Source of the DNA: Lathyrus oleraceus
Lineage: Eukaryota > Streptophyta > Magnoliopsida > Fabales > Fabaceae
Reading direction: 5' to 3'
Assembly: GCF_024323335.1 (NCBI RefSeq)
Contig: NC_066583.1
Coordinates: 416,094,031-416,158,030, forward strand
Length of the DNA: 64,000 bases
The notes under the pieces were generated by a model, which saw only the letters and a list, made by a program, of their open reading frames with translations, was not told the DNA's origin and did not search any database. The position numbers were made by a program, and so were the translations under genes. This document shows positions 37,755 through 46,082 of the stretch, in pieces (the first letter of the stretch is position 1; every line of letters starts with the position of its first letter).

Positions 37755-38337
37755 ATCTTCCATAATTATTCACTATACATTATAATGAGGCCAAGGTACA
37801 CAAGTTTTCAATTTTTTTTATTTGTGAAATTTCTCTTTAAAATGTGTATATGAAATTTTTGCCTTTTGTTGATTTTATATTAGGTAAATTTTATTTTTTG
37901 ATAAAAAAAATTTCACTCAAAATTGCATTAGTATGTATATTACCTTGTCAAACTTAAAAATTTTGAAAATCCTTCATATTTTGGGTTGTGCAAAGCTACT
38001 GTTTTTTCACTTTTTTCTTAGAGTAATCGGTTACTCCAAATTGGGTAATCGATTACCCTGTCTGTTTTTGCCTTCCTCGCGCGTTTTTCATCTATGTAAC
38101 CGATTATCCTTTTTAGAGTAATCGATTACCACTGTTTCTTCCATAATTTTTTTTTAAAATTTTTAACACACGTGAGTTTTTGTCATAAAGAGTACTTTTG
38201 GTCTTAAGTGATTTTTTTTTGCTTAAGTCAATCACTTCAGCATTGGTACTCTATATCTCTTTCTTTCCATTTCGTACTAAGTTTGCTAGAGAAACATGCT
38301 TGGATCGAACTTTCATTTTTTTTGGGTTGTCATCATC
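37755..38337 (+). other. 3' untranslated region of the Copia element
   Basis: AT-rich, no coding frame. It carries a third block of four palindromes, GTAATCGATTAC and variants, at 38021-38130. Those pairs include GAGTAATCGGTTACTC and GGGTAATCGATTACCC, whose flanks extend the symmetry. Confidence 0.75.
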
Positions 38338-38351
38338 AAAAAGGGGGAGAT
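38338..38351 (+). other. Polypurine tract of the Copia element
   Basis: AAAAAGGGGGAGA plus one T lies directly before the 3' LTR (TGTGAAGACA). This is the expected plus-strand primer. Confidence 0.85.
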
Positions 38352-39592
38352 TGTGAAGACATGACTTCTCAAATGTTTTGATGATGACAAACTTCTCTAC
38401 AAGTCTAAGATTGATTAACAAAAAGGATTGATCAAGATTCAAGCTCATGAAGGAAGTTTTCAACTAAATGATCAAGTCTCGATGAAACTCATGAAGATTC
38501 GTATTTCAAATGAATAGGTATAACACTTGACCTCTAGATGATTATACAAGTGTTTAAAACATGTCTAATTCATGCCATAATCATTGGAAGTAATTTTATG
38601 CATCAAAGAAATCATAACACTTCATTTTTTAAGCTATTTTTCAAATCTGGGATGAAGTAATCGATTATCCATTTTAAGGTAATCGACTACTCTGTGAAAA
38701 ATTCAAATATTTTTTCACGTTGGAGGCAAGTAACTGATTACCCATATTAAGGTAATTGATTACCACTGAACCAGAGGCAAAAATCAGTGCATCCCTTCAT
38801 GGAAACTTTTCTATTTTCTTTACCATGAACCATGGCATCCTTTGGGTAATTGCATCCATTTGAGGAGGTGTTTAGACAACATATATACATCATTTTTTCA
38901 GATTTTAAATTAACCTCCTTGCAAAAAATTCAAATCAATTACTCATATTCTTTCAAACATTTTTTAAGTGTTCTTCCAAATTTTCTTAAGAGTGAAACCT
39001 TGCATAAACCTTCTTTTTAAGCATCATAGTTTCATTCCATACAAAGAACACTTGTATAATTATTGTGAGAATTAAGTGTTACAAAGGAGAAGATCAATTG
39101 ATAAATTGATATACTTCAAATTTTCAACTATTTCATCTTCTACAAAAATTCAGAATTGTATCTCTTGATTACAACTTATTTTTAGGATTGTTAAGAATAA
39201 GTTTGTAAGGTTTTATCCTTGCTATCCGGTGTGTGGACGCAAGAGGTCCTTTTGTGAGAATTTGAGTCTCGATTGGACTTTAAACATTGTAAATCCAAGA
39301 GGATTGTTCTTGGTGTGTTAGAATTAGATAGAAAGGCCTTAAGGTGTATTGTCTAGGAATCTAACATTATAGTGAATTCTCTTTTGTGTTGAAAGGGGAG
39401 TGGAGTACTCTCGATCTGTGAGGGGAACCACTATACATCGTGGTGTTCTTTACTTTCTGCACTTTACCGTTTTTCATCACATAAGCATCTCAAGAAAGTA
39501 AAAATCAATAAACCGTAAAAAATCCGGAAAATCGTCTAAGTGCCTCATTCACCCCCCCCCCCCTCCTCTCTAAGGCACTCCTTAAACTTATA
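38352..39592 (+). repeat. 3' LTR of the Copia element (1241 bp)
   Basis: Begins TGTGAAGACATGAC after the polypurine tract and ends CTTAAACTTATA, where the 5' LTR has CTTAAACTTACA. The terminal CA therefore seems to have mutated to TA. Differences from the 5' LTR are scattered substitutions, many C/T, plus a longer C-run. Confidence 0.88.
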
Positions 39593-40400
39593 CAACCCAG
39601 ATCCCAGAGGGTGCAGGATATGGGTCAGGGCGCTTGCGAGGCCCAAATGGCTAAAACTTAGTGGAACAGGGGAGTGTAGATGCATTCTAGGGTGTGAAGA
39701 GAAAAACCATTGGGCTCAAGGGCAAAGAAGGCCCAAGCCACACATAGTGAAGGGACCAGGTATCAACGCCCATGTGCAAACACGCATTCAAAGAGTTCAT
39801 ATTCAAAAACGTTCACTCAGTTTCCCTCCTCACCTGAGAACCTCCTTCCGCCACACCAGAAATCGGCATTGGCGGCAGCGGAGATAACGACCTCGAACTC
39901 GCTGGGGAGATGACGACCTCGAACCCGCTGGGGAGACACGACCTATTTGACACGAAACGCCCGTCGACTCGTTGAACACTGGCATTTACCATCCAACCAC
40001 AGTGTCAACTTTCCACTTTTGAGAGCTCCCAGACTCATCTGGTCTCTTCTGATTCATCATCTTGCATTCTCGGCTTTTCTCTTCTTCGAGATAATCGATC
40101 TCCTCAGATCCGGGCCAACTCTCTAATCCTCAGACTTTGAAGAGTCTTCTTGATTACCCTCTAGGATCGTCGTCATTCTTTCGCCGTCTTTTCACCGTTC
40201 TTCTATCCCTTGCCCCTGATCGGACTTTGCGGGGATCCTTTTGTCAAAAGGCTTCACATCACAACCTGCAAGTGAGTGAAAATATCTAACAGCACCTGCA
40301 AAAGAGATCGTTAGATAAAAGCGTGCCCCAGGCGTGCCAGAATTCCAACACCTAGGTCACTTAACCTTCCGAATAAGATTTCACGTTTTCAATCTTATGA
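39593..40400. other. Unassigned GC-richer sequence, no gene seen
   Basis: Differs in composition from the AT-rich left flank of the Copia element. A 27-bp unit is duplicated at about 39885-39938 (ACGACCTCGAACTCGCTGGG and a near copy). No protein domain is recognisable. It is followed from about 40400 by sequence related to the 3' region of the element at 41927-56244. It may be another retroelement's LTR or leader, or the edge of a rearrangement. Confidence 0.35.
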
Positions 40401-40800
40401 ACATGCAATTGAAGGGATCTCTATGTCTCAAAATGCAAAGATTCTTTATCAAACTAAACGGATGTTTTTGCAATCAAAGCGGTAATGAAAACAAAAACAA
40501 AATTATTTGACTGAACATGCATTTTATTGATTGAAAAAGGTGGCTCATGACTGAGCAAAACACCGGAAGCAATCCCTGAAAAGAGGTAATTGCGCACAAA
40601 AAGAAAAATCTATCCTAATGGCAATGTGAAACCGTGATCTCATCGAGTTCCAACTCGGTTACACCCCATATGTCCTCAAGACTCTCCGCAGTTTCTGTCT
40701 TCTGAACAAGACGCTTCCGACCGATCCCTGGTGGGGATTATCCACTTCTCGTATCCAAAACACAAACGATCATGCTAGACGCAGTTGTTCGTTTCAATCC
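40400..40800 (-). other. Outer element 3' region
   Basis: Non-coding and related to 45480-45870 of the inner element. Shared text includes TTTTATTGATTGAA, GGAAGCAATCCCTG, AAAGAGGTAAT and CTAATGGCAAT. The long tandem arrays present in the inner element are absent here. Confidence 0.6.
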
Positions 40801-40803
40801 CTC

Positions 40804-41010
40804 TTTTGCCTGGACCTCCCTTTCGGGTTTTCAGTCCACCGGGATACCCTTTTTTGCCCAAGCCGCCCTTGTGGGGTTTTCGACTTGTCGGGTGTACAGT
40901 TTTCCCCTCTTTTTTTTATCCCTAATTTTTGCCCGAACCTTTTCTTTTTCTTTTGGTTCACCAGGATGCCCGTTTTTGCCTGGACTCTTTTATTCTTTTC
41001 GTCCAGCAGG
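40804..41010 (-). other. Cluster of four hairpins after pol (outer copy)
   Basis: Four units each begin TTTTGCC on the plus strand and enclose complementary arms: 40811-40816 with 40833-40838, 40859-40865 with 40881-40887, 40934-40939 with 40955-40960, and 40980-40985 with 41001-41006. Read as element RNA (minus strand), unit 1 also has an inner stem CCC/GGG closed by GAAA. Some pairs are G-U in the RNA. The counterpart in the inner element is 45875-46080. Confidence 0.7.
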
Positions 41011-41014
41011 TCTA

Positions 41015-41926
41015 TTATACAAAGTATTTTTTAACTGCGCCTGCATTCACAGGGGATGGAGAATCCTCACCATCCATGGTCATCAGCAACAAGGCTCCGC
41101 CAGAGAAAACCTTCTTGACCACGAATGGGCATTCCCGATTGGGTGTCCATTTTCCCCAAAGATCGTTCTGAGGAGGAAGGATCTTTTTCAACGCCACATC
41201 TCCTACATGATACCCACGAGGTCGCACCTCTCGGTAAAAAGCACGTCTCATTCGCTATTGGCACAACTGCCCATGACAAACAGTTGCCAGCCTCTTTTTC
41301 TCAATTAGGCTCAACTCTTCGTACCGAGTTCCTACCCACTCCGTCTCTTTCAATTTCACGTCCATCAGGACTCTCAACGACGGAGTATGGACCTCGACTG
41401 GTAGCACGGCTTCCGTCCTATACACAGCGAGAAAGGATTTGCCCCAGTAGACGCACCGAGGTTCGATACCCAGGATACAAGCTTCGTGTTCAGCCACACT
41501 GTTGTTGGTGCATTCAAATGCTAGCCGGGCAGCAAAAGGACCGTGGGATCCCCTTTGGCGTAACCAAAGCAACACCAACTCTGTTACTATGCACGTTAAC
41601 GACCCCATCAAACATCAGAATCCATTCGGATTCAGGGTCAGGCCCCTCCTCCGGGATCGGTTCCTCAAAATCTTTCGATTTGAGAACCTCGATGTCCTCA
41701 TCAGGGAACTCAAACTTCATCGGTGGATAATCCTCAATGGGTTGTTGGGCGAGGTAATCAGATAGTACACCCCCCTTTATTGCTTTCTGAGAGGTCTACT
41801 GAATATCGTATTCAGACAAAATCATTTTCCATCTCGCAACCCGTCCGGTCAATGCTGGCTTCTCAAAGATGTACTTTATCGGATCCATCTTGGAAATCCA
41901 CAAAGTGGTATGAACCAGCATATACT
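41015..41926 (-). pseudogene. pol: Outer pol, downstream part: end of RNase H, second RNase H, integrase tail
   Basis: Starts at the insertion point and continues pol of 56245-57581. It reads through the end of the first RNase H, a linker (MKFEFPDEDIEVL) and the start of the archaeal-type RNase H (WILMFDGVVN, AFECTNN, EACILGIE). It then jumps to the far end of integrase (TEAVLPVEVHTPSLRVLMDV, GDVALKKILPP) and ends AGAVKKYFV with a stop at 41015. About 330 residues of the inner protein, covering the zinc-binding part and the DDE core, are missing. In-frame stops and small frameshifts are present, so it is non-functional. Confidence 0.85.
41922..41926. other. Target-site duplication, left copy (ATACT)
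   Basis: ATACT directly precedes the left LTR and recurs directly after the right LTR (56245-56249). A 5-bp perfect duplication is normal for LTR-element integration. Confidence 0.95.
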
Positions 41927-42239
41927 TGTCGCAACCTGAAAAATACAGTGTGCGAGAAAACAACCGGCGAAAGAAAATGACAGAAGAGTCGCCACCGTGC
42001 GTTATTTATCCCAAGGGAGGGAAAGGAAACGCTCGAAGTAAACCTGAAAAAGGAAAGGACAAGACGGGGTCTCGCAACCAAATCTTGGGTTCGGGAGTCG
42101 GTTATGCGAAGGGAAGGTATTAACACCCCTACGCATCCGTAGTACTCTACGGGATCCACTTTTGTAGTTTTTGTCTAAAGGGTGTGGGTTTACCTAATGT
42201 GTTTATTTACTAAAAAGGTTAAGAGAAATGACTCGCGCG

Positions 42240-42409
42240 GATGTCGCATCCACTGCATACGTATCTCATCTGAATATGAGAATCAGAGTCTTCGTAGCTC
42301 GGCTGACCTATGGGTTGGGGATGTGTGCTCGCTAAGACATCGCGTCTTATGCCTACGTATCTCATCTGGAATGAGAATCAGAGCAAGCCGTAGTTCGGCT
42401 AACTACGGG
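42240..42409 (-). repeat. Imperfect internal duplication in the LTR
   Basis: Two copies of about 85 to 105 bp share GCATACGTATCTCATCTGAA-like text, then GAGAATCAGAG and CGTAG(C/T)TCGGCT. Related copies occur in the right LTR (offset 12,369) and in the outer LTR near 60670-60840 and 61285-61350. CTCAT...ATGAG can form a small hairpin. Confidence 0.7.
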
Positions 42410-42977
42410 GTTGTGGATCGGGTTTTGGACGAACAACGTCACTACGCAATCTACCGGATGCTCGACCTTTGGAGACTTACTCGCCTGTAGTAGAAGGAGT
42501 AAACGTGCGTTATGGTTTTTAGGGTTTGGGATGCTCGAGGGCAAACAGGCAGTCCTTGACGAAGGAACCGCGCTACCTGTGGGGATACGAATACAAAACA
42601 CAAAACATGTATCTTAAAGTAAAATCCCACCAAGGGGCTCAAACATTGCCTCCTATCGAGGTCTTCCAGCTAAGAAAGCGATAAAGTACGAGAAAGGGAA
42701 AAAATTACCACACGGATAAAGATCCGAAGTTACAGCAACTAAAAGATTAGCAACCCTGAGATCTCTCCAGCTAGACCATCAAAGAAAATCAGTCAATACG
42801 AGTAGTCAGAATAAACCTCCGAATGGTATCCCTGCAAGAGTATATGAATCCTCACGAAAACTCGACAAAAAGGTTAGACAAACAAGATGAGATCCCGGGA
42901 AAACAATGGCATGGCAACGCCAAAGACAGGTTAGAACAAAACAGAACAAAAAGCAGATACTGTCACGTTCGCGACTG

Positions 42978-43042
42978 CTTCGCCTAGCGAAGGCTTAGCG
43001 AAGCTTCGCTACAGGCTCGCCTAGCGAAGCGGCTAGCGAAGG
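42978..43042. other. GCCTAGC hairpin cluster in the LTR, transcribed part
   Basis: Five or more partial repeats of TTCGCCTAGCGAA and AGCGAAGC. CTTCGC and GCGAAG pair across a CTA triloop. It lies downstream of the TATA box in element direction, so it would be in the RNA. The right-LTR copy is at 55347-55411. Confidence 0.75.
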
Positions 43043-43448
43043 CCTGCGGGTTTTGGATTCCTCCTTGATAACAGTTCGATCTCTATGATCCGAAACCCTG
43101 TGGTATCCAACTCATAAACGAAAATGATTAAAACATTCAAGATATTGTTATACATATTCATACACAAATATAAACCCGTGGGCAAAACTAGATGTTACCT
43201 CATATATTCACAATATTCGAATTCGAGGCGTAAAGTAGTAGGAACAAAGGTATACCTGATGAGAGAGACTGATTAGGATTGAATGGTGCGGCCGGATCTG
43301 CAAAGTAGCACCAGGGTTCGTGTGAGGCGAAGTGAACTTCTCAGAGCTGCCTGAAGGTTGCTGCAGAGTAGTTCCTAGGTCTCCTTCTCCAGTCTCTGGT
43401 CTTTTCTGTTCAGCCAGTGTTCAGGGTTTATTTCATTGACTACTCTGG

Positions 43449-43456
43449 TATTTATA
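43449..43456 (-). promoter_or_regulatory. TATA box in the 3' LTR
   Basis: Minus strand reads CCTATAAATACC. It lies about 420 bp from the LTR's upstream end, which defines U3. The same site in the 5' LTR would drive the element. Confidence 0.65.
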
Positions 43457-43534
43457 GGTCAAATTTCGCAGCTTGTGGGCTTTGAATGAGGACAGCTCAG
43501 GCCCAAAACTTTCTGATATTTCTGGAATGCGCGT

Positions 43535-43618
43535 CCTTCGCCTAGCGAAGGATTTGCTCGCCTAGCGAGCATGACAGTACTCTTCGCTAGGCGAAGCATC
43601 TGCTCGCCTAGCGAGCAT
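43535..43618. other. GCCTAGC hairpin cluster in U3
   Basis: Four perfect hairpins with triloop CTA or TAG: CCTTCGC/GCGAAGG, GCTCGC/GCGAGC, CTTCGC/GCGAAG and GCTCGC/GCGAGC. The cluster ends about 80 bp upstream of the TATA box in element direction. Right-LTR copy at 55904-55987, where one C has become T. Confidence 0.8.
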
Positions 43619-43875
43619 GACAGCTCAGCAGCAGATTCTTGCTTCTTCCAGCTTGGCGATTTGCACGGTGAATAGGCCTCATCTGGCCCTGTTGGTAGTA
43701 CCTCATGTCTTTTCCTTGTGTTGACTGACCATTTGAATAAAACTCACAAAGTGTCCTGGATGATGTCCGAGCTTCTTGGAGCTAATCCCGATTGACATGA
43801 TGCAATGTGGTATGAAATGCTAAATGACCTAAAAATGAATGCATGAGTGAGGAGGGCAAATTTTGGGGTGTTACA

Positions 43876-43889
43876 GCTGCCCCTATTCA
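43876..43889 (-). other. Polypurine tract of the inner element
   Basis: The minus strand reads TGAATAGGGGCAGC directly before the 3' LTR start (TGTAACACC), the expected plus-strand primer region. Confidence 0.8.
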
Positions 43890-44039
43890 ATCAACTGGAG
43901 ACCTGGAAAGAAGATAGCAGCGGCTTTCGTACTTTCGAGGTATCGAGGGATTGAATACAATAAAAGCCCAAAAATTTGCACTGGAGTGAAGTGAAGTAAC
44001 AATTCCTTGAAAGAAGAATCTGTCTGGTACGGTGAGAGT

Positions 44040-44545
44040 CAGTCTGAATACCGAAAAAGAATGCTAACCTGGATACCAAAATAAATGGTAACACAGAAAT
44101 AACCATGGCCTGAATGCCGCTCATCAGTCTGAATACTGGAAATGACTTCGATCTGAACATCGGGAGATATGAGATTATTACTATCGGTCTTGAACACCGA
44201 GAGGCTGGCCTGAATGCCACAAGTTGCGTCGACCTGAACGTCGGAAACTTCTTCGATCTGAACATCGGAAAACTGGCCTGAACGCCACTTCGGTCTGGAT
44301 ACCAGAGCACTGGCCTGAATGCCACTTCGATCTGAATATCGGAAAACTGGCCTGAATGCCACTTCGATCTGAATATCGGAAACCTGGCCTGAATGCCACT
44401 TCGGCCTGGATACCGGAACACTGGCCTGAATGCCACTTCGATCTGAATATCGTAAAATTGGCCTGAATGCCACTTCGGTCTGGATACCGGAACACTGGCC
44501 TGAATACCACTTCGTTCTGGATACCGGAACACTTCATGCCTGTCA
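44040..44545 (-). repeat. 37-bp tandem repeats in the 3' untranslated region
   Basis: The core (about 44270-44530) holds seven copies of a 37-bp unit starting TGGCCTGAATGCCACTTCG on the plus strand. Two subtypes occur, ending in a TCTGAATATCGG or a TCTGGATACCGG half, and they partly alternate. Each unit is itself two half-units of about 18 bp. Degenerate copies extend to about 44040 and 44640. The open frames through it are a by-product. Tandem arrays in the 3' UTR of Ogre-like elements are a known source of new satellites. Confidence 0.9.
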
Positions 44546-44829
44546 GTATCGATAGAGAATGATGATAGAGGCGGCGCATGGGCCAATGACACTTGCTGGG
44601 GATAACCAAGGTGAGTCATGAACAATCTTCAGTCTGAGTACTGGAAACAACTTCTAGCTTATCACTTGGGATACCGAGAATGTTTTATGCTTACATGCGT
44701 ATGTTTGAATTTTTCAATGGCGTAATGCTCCATGAAAATGGAAATGCTACGCGATTTGGGAGGATGCAATGCAATATGATTCTACATGCAGGGATGCGAA
44801 ATGCTGGGTAGCATGCCAAGCTGAGGCAA

Positions 44830-45385
44830 GGGGATCTGCTGGGGAAATGATCACCATCTTCTGGACCCTAGCAAGGCTGTTGGAGATGCACAGTGCAAAG
44901 AACTCTGCAGGGAGATGACTAGCCATGCGGTGTTCTGGCCATACCGAGACTCTGATCGGGGAAAGAACGGCATTGGAAGCCCGCTGCTGAGGAGAGCTAC
45001 AATGATTCTGGCAACCACGGTTTGCGAAAGATGACTCAGCAGGGGGAGCAAACACTGATACGGTACCGAGGTTCTGCTTCAAGAAAAGAAACCATGGATC
45101 TGGCATTGGGATTATCGATCTGGCATCGAACTCTAAGGAGCAGCCACTTCTGCTGGGAAGATAAAGTCTGGCACTGTCAACCCCGTTAGGGATATGTAGT
45201 CTGGTACTATCAACTCTACTGGGGAGTGTATGTCCTGAAACAAACGCTTGGGGAAGTACAGTGGTGAGAACCTGCTGGGGATTGAGGAATCCAACGCTCT
45301 GATCAGCTCTGCAGGGATAAGACACCGAATTCGTCTGTTGGTGACTTCACTGGGGAAGATATTCACGATCGTCCGCAGGGGATTT
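44830..45385 (-). repeat. Irregular repeats of a CTGCTGGGGA motif
   Basis: About a dozen versions of CTCTGCTGGGGA (plus strand) recur at spacings of 20 to 90 bp, for example 44835-44845, 45149-45158 and 45272-45281. Most come with TCTGG-type words. In element RNA these read TCCCCAGCAGA, which is complementary to the second half of the element's own primer site. Confidence 0.65.
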
Positions 45386-45874
45386 TTAAGGAAATGCCCC
45401 GAGGGTATCTGTTCTGAATAGACGATCCAAAGCACTTTAAAATTTACAGCAATTTTAAATATTTATTAAGCATGTACCTGTAAAGCCCTTATGTGTCATG
45501 ATGCAATGTTTATCAAAAATTCGGACGTCATTTTTGCAAACAAAACAGTAAAATGAAAATGAAAATAGAGATATACTGAATAACATGATTTTATTGATTG
45601 AATGGCCTCTGAATAGGCATTTACATTAGGAAGCAATCCCTGGAAAGAGGTAATCGCACAAAAGATAAAAACAGAAATTAATCTAATGGCAATATGAAAT
45701 GGATTTCTATTGGGTTCCAATTCTGCTATGACTTGCTCGTCTTCAAGATCCTCCAGATAATCAGCCTTCTGAAAGAGTGATTGGACTGTTTCCTATCCTT
45801 CAAAAATTTCCAGTCATTGGCACGAGATGAGATTTAGAACTACTCAGAACGCAGTCATTCGCTTAATCCCTAAC
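45386..45874 (-). other. Remaining 3' untranslated region of the inner element
   Basis: No gene. The segment from about 45480 is conserved in the outer element (40400-40800), in contrast to the tandem arrays before it. Confidence 0.6.
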
Positions 45875-46080
45875 TTTTGCCTGGGTCGCCCTTTTCGGGT
45901 TTTCAATCCACCGGGATACCCATTTTTGCCTAAGTTGCCTTTTCAGGTTTTCAACTTACCGGGTGTACAATCTTTTTTTTATTTTTGTCCCTAATTTTTG
46001 CCCGAACCTTTTCATTTTCTTGGTTCGTCGGGATGCCCATTTTTTGCCTGGACTATTCTTTTTACTGTCCAGCGGGTCTA
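45875..46080 (-). other. Cluster of four hairpins after pol (inner copy)
   Basis: Plus strand: four units each start TTTTGCC, then an arm, a T-rich loop, the complementary arm, then CCGGG or a near copy. Arms: TGGGT/ATCCA (45882-45886, 45906-45910; one imperfect pair), TAAGTTG/CAACTTA (45931-45937, 45952-45958), CGAACC/GGTTCG (46003-46008, 46022-46027) and CTGGAC/GTCCAG (46048-46053, 46067-46072). In the RNA, units 1 and 2 contain an inner CC(C/T)GAAAA-type stem-loop. It ends three bases from the pol stop. Function unknown. Confidence 0.8.
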
Positions 46081-46082
46081 TT

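Larger units (their letters stand above)
31661..39592 (+). mobile_element. Degenerate Ty1/Copia retrotransposon (SIRE/Maximus-like)
   Basis: A full-length element of 7.9 kb: LTR, Met-type primer site, gag, protease, integrase, reverse transcriptase, RNase H, polypurine tract, LTR. Integrase before RT is the Copia order. The two zinc knuckles and the text of gag and protease (WYLDSGCSKHMTGD) look most like the SIRE/Maximus lineage, an assignment from memory. No envelope-like frame follows RNase H. The LTRs agree at roughly 98 percent, and the reading frame has at least two frameshifts and several stops, so it is dead and older than the insertion at 41927. Confidence 0.9.
41927..43875 (-). repeat. 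3' LTR of the inner element (1949 bp)
   Basis: Same length as 54296-56244 and aligned without gaps at a constant offset of 12,369. I count about seven substitutions (for example at CCACCGTG/CCATCGTG and CTAGATG/CCAAATG). It contains the TATA box at 43449-43456, two hairpin clusters and an internal duplicated segment near 42240-42409. Confidence 0.97.

Noticed and set aside
39540..39887. 115-codon plus-strand frame at the Copia right edge
   Set aside because: Spans the C-run of the LTR and the junction with unrelated DNA; no domain.
41125..41730. 201-codon plus-strand frame opposite the outer pol remnant
   Set aside because: The minus strand of this stretch encodes recognisable RNase H and integrase text.
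44270..44530. CRISPR-like regular repeats
   Set aside because: Units are contiguous with no spacers and lie in the 3' region of a plant retrotransposon.
43891..44625. 244-codon minus-strand frame and two overlapping frames in the 3' region
   Set aside because: Translation of the 37-bp tandem array in all three frames; the repetitive peptide is a by-product.
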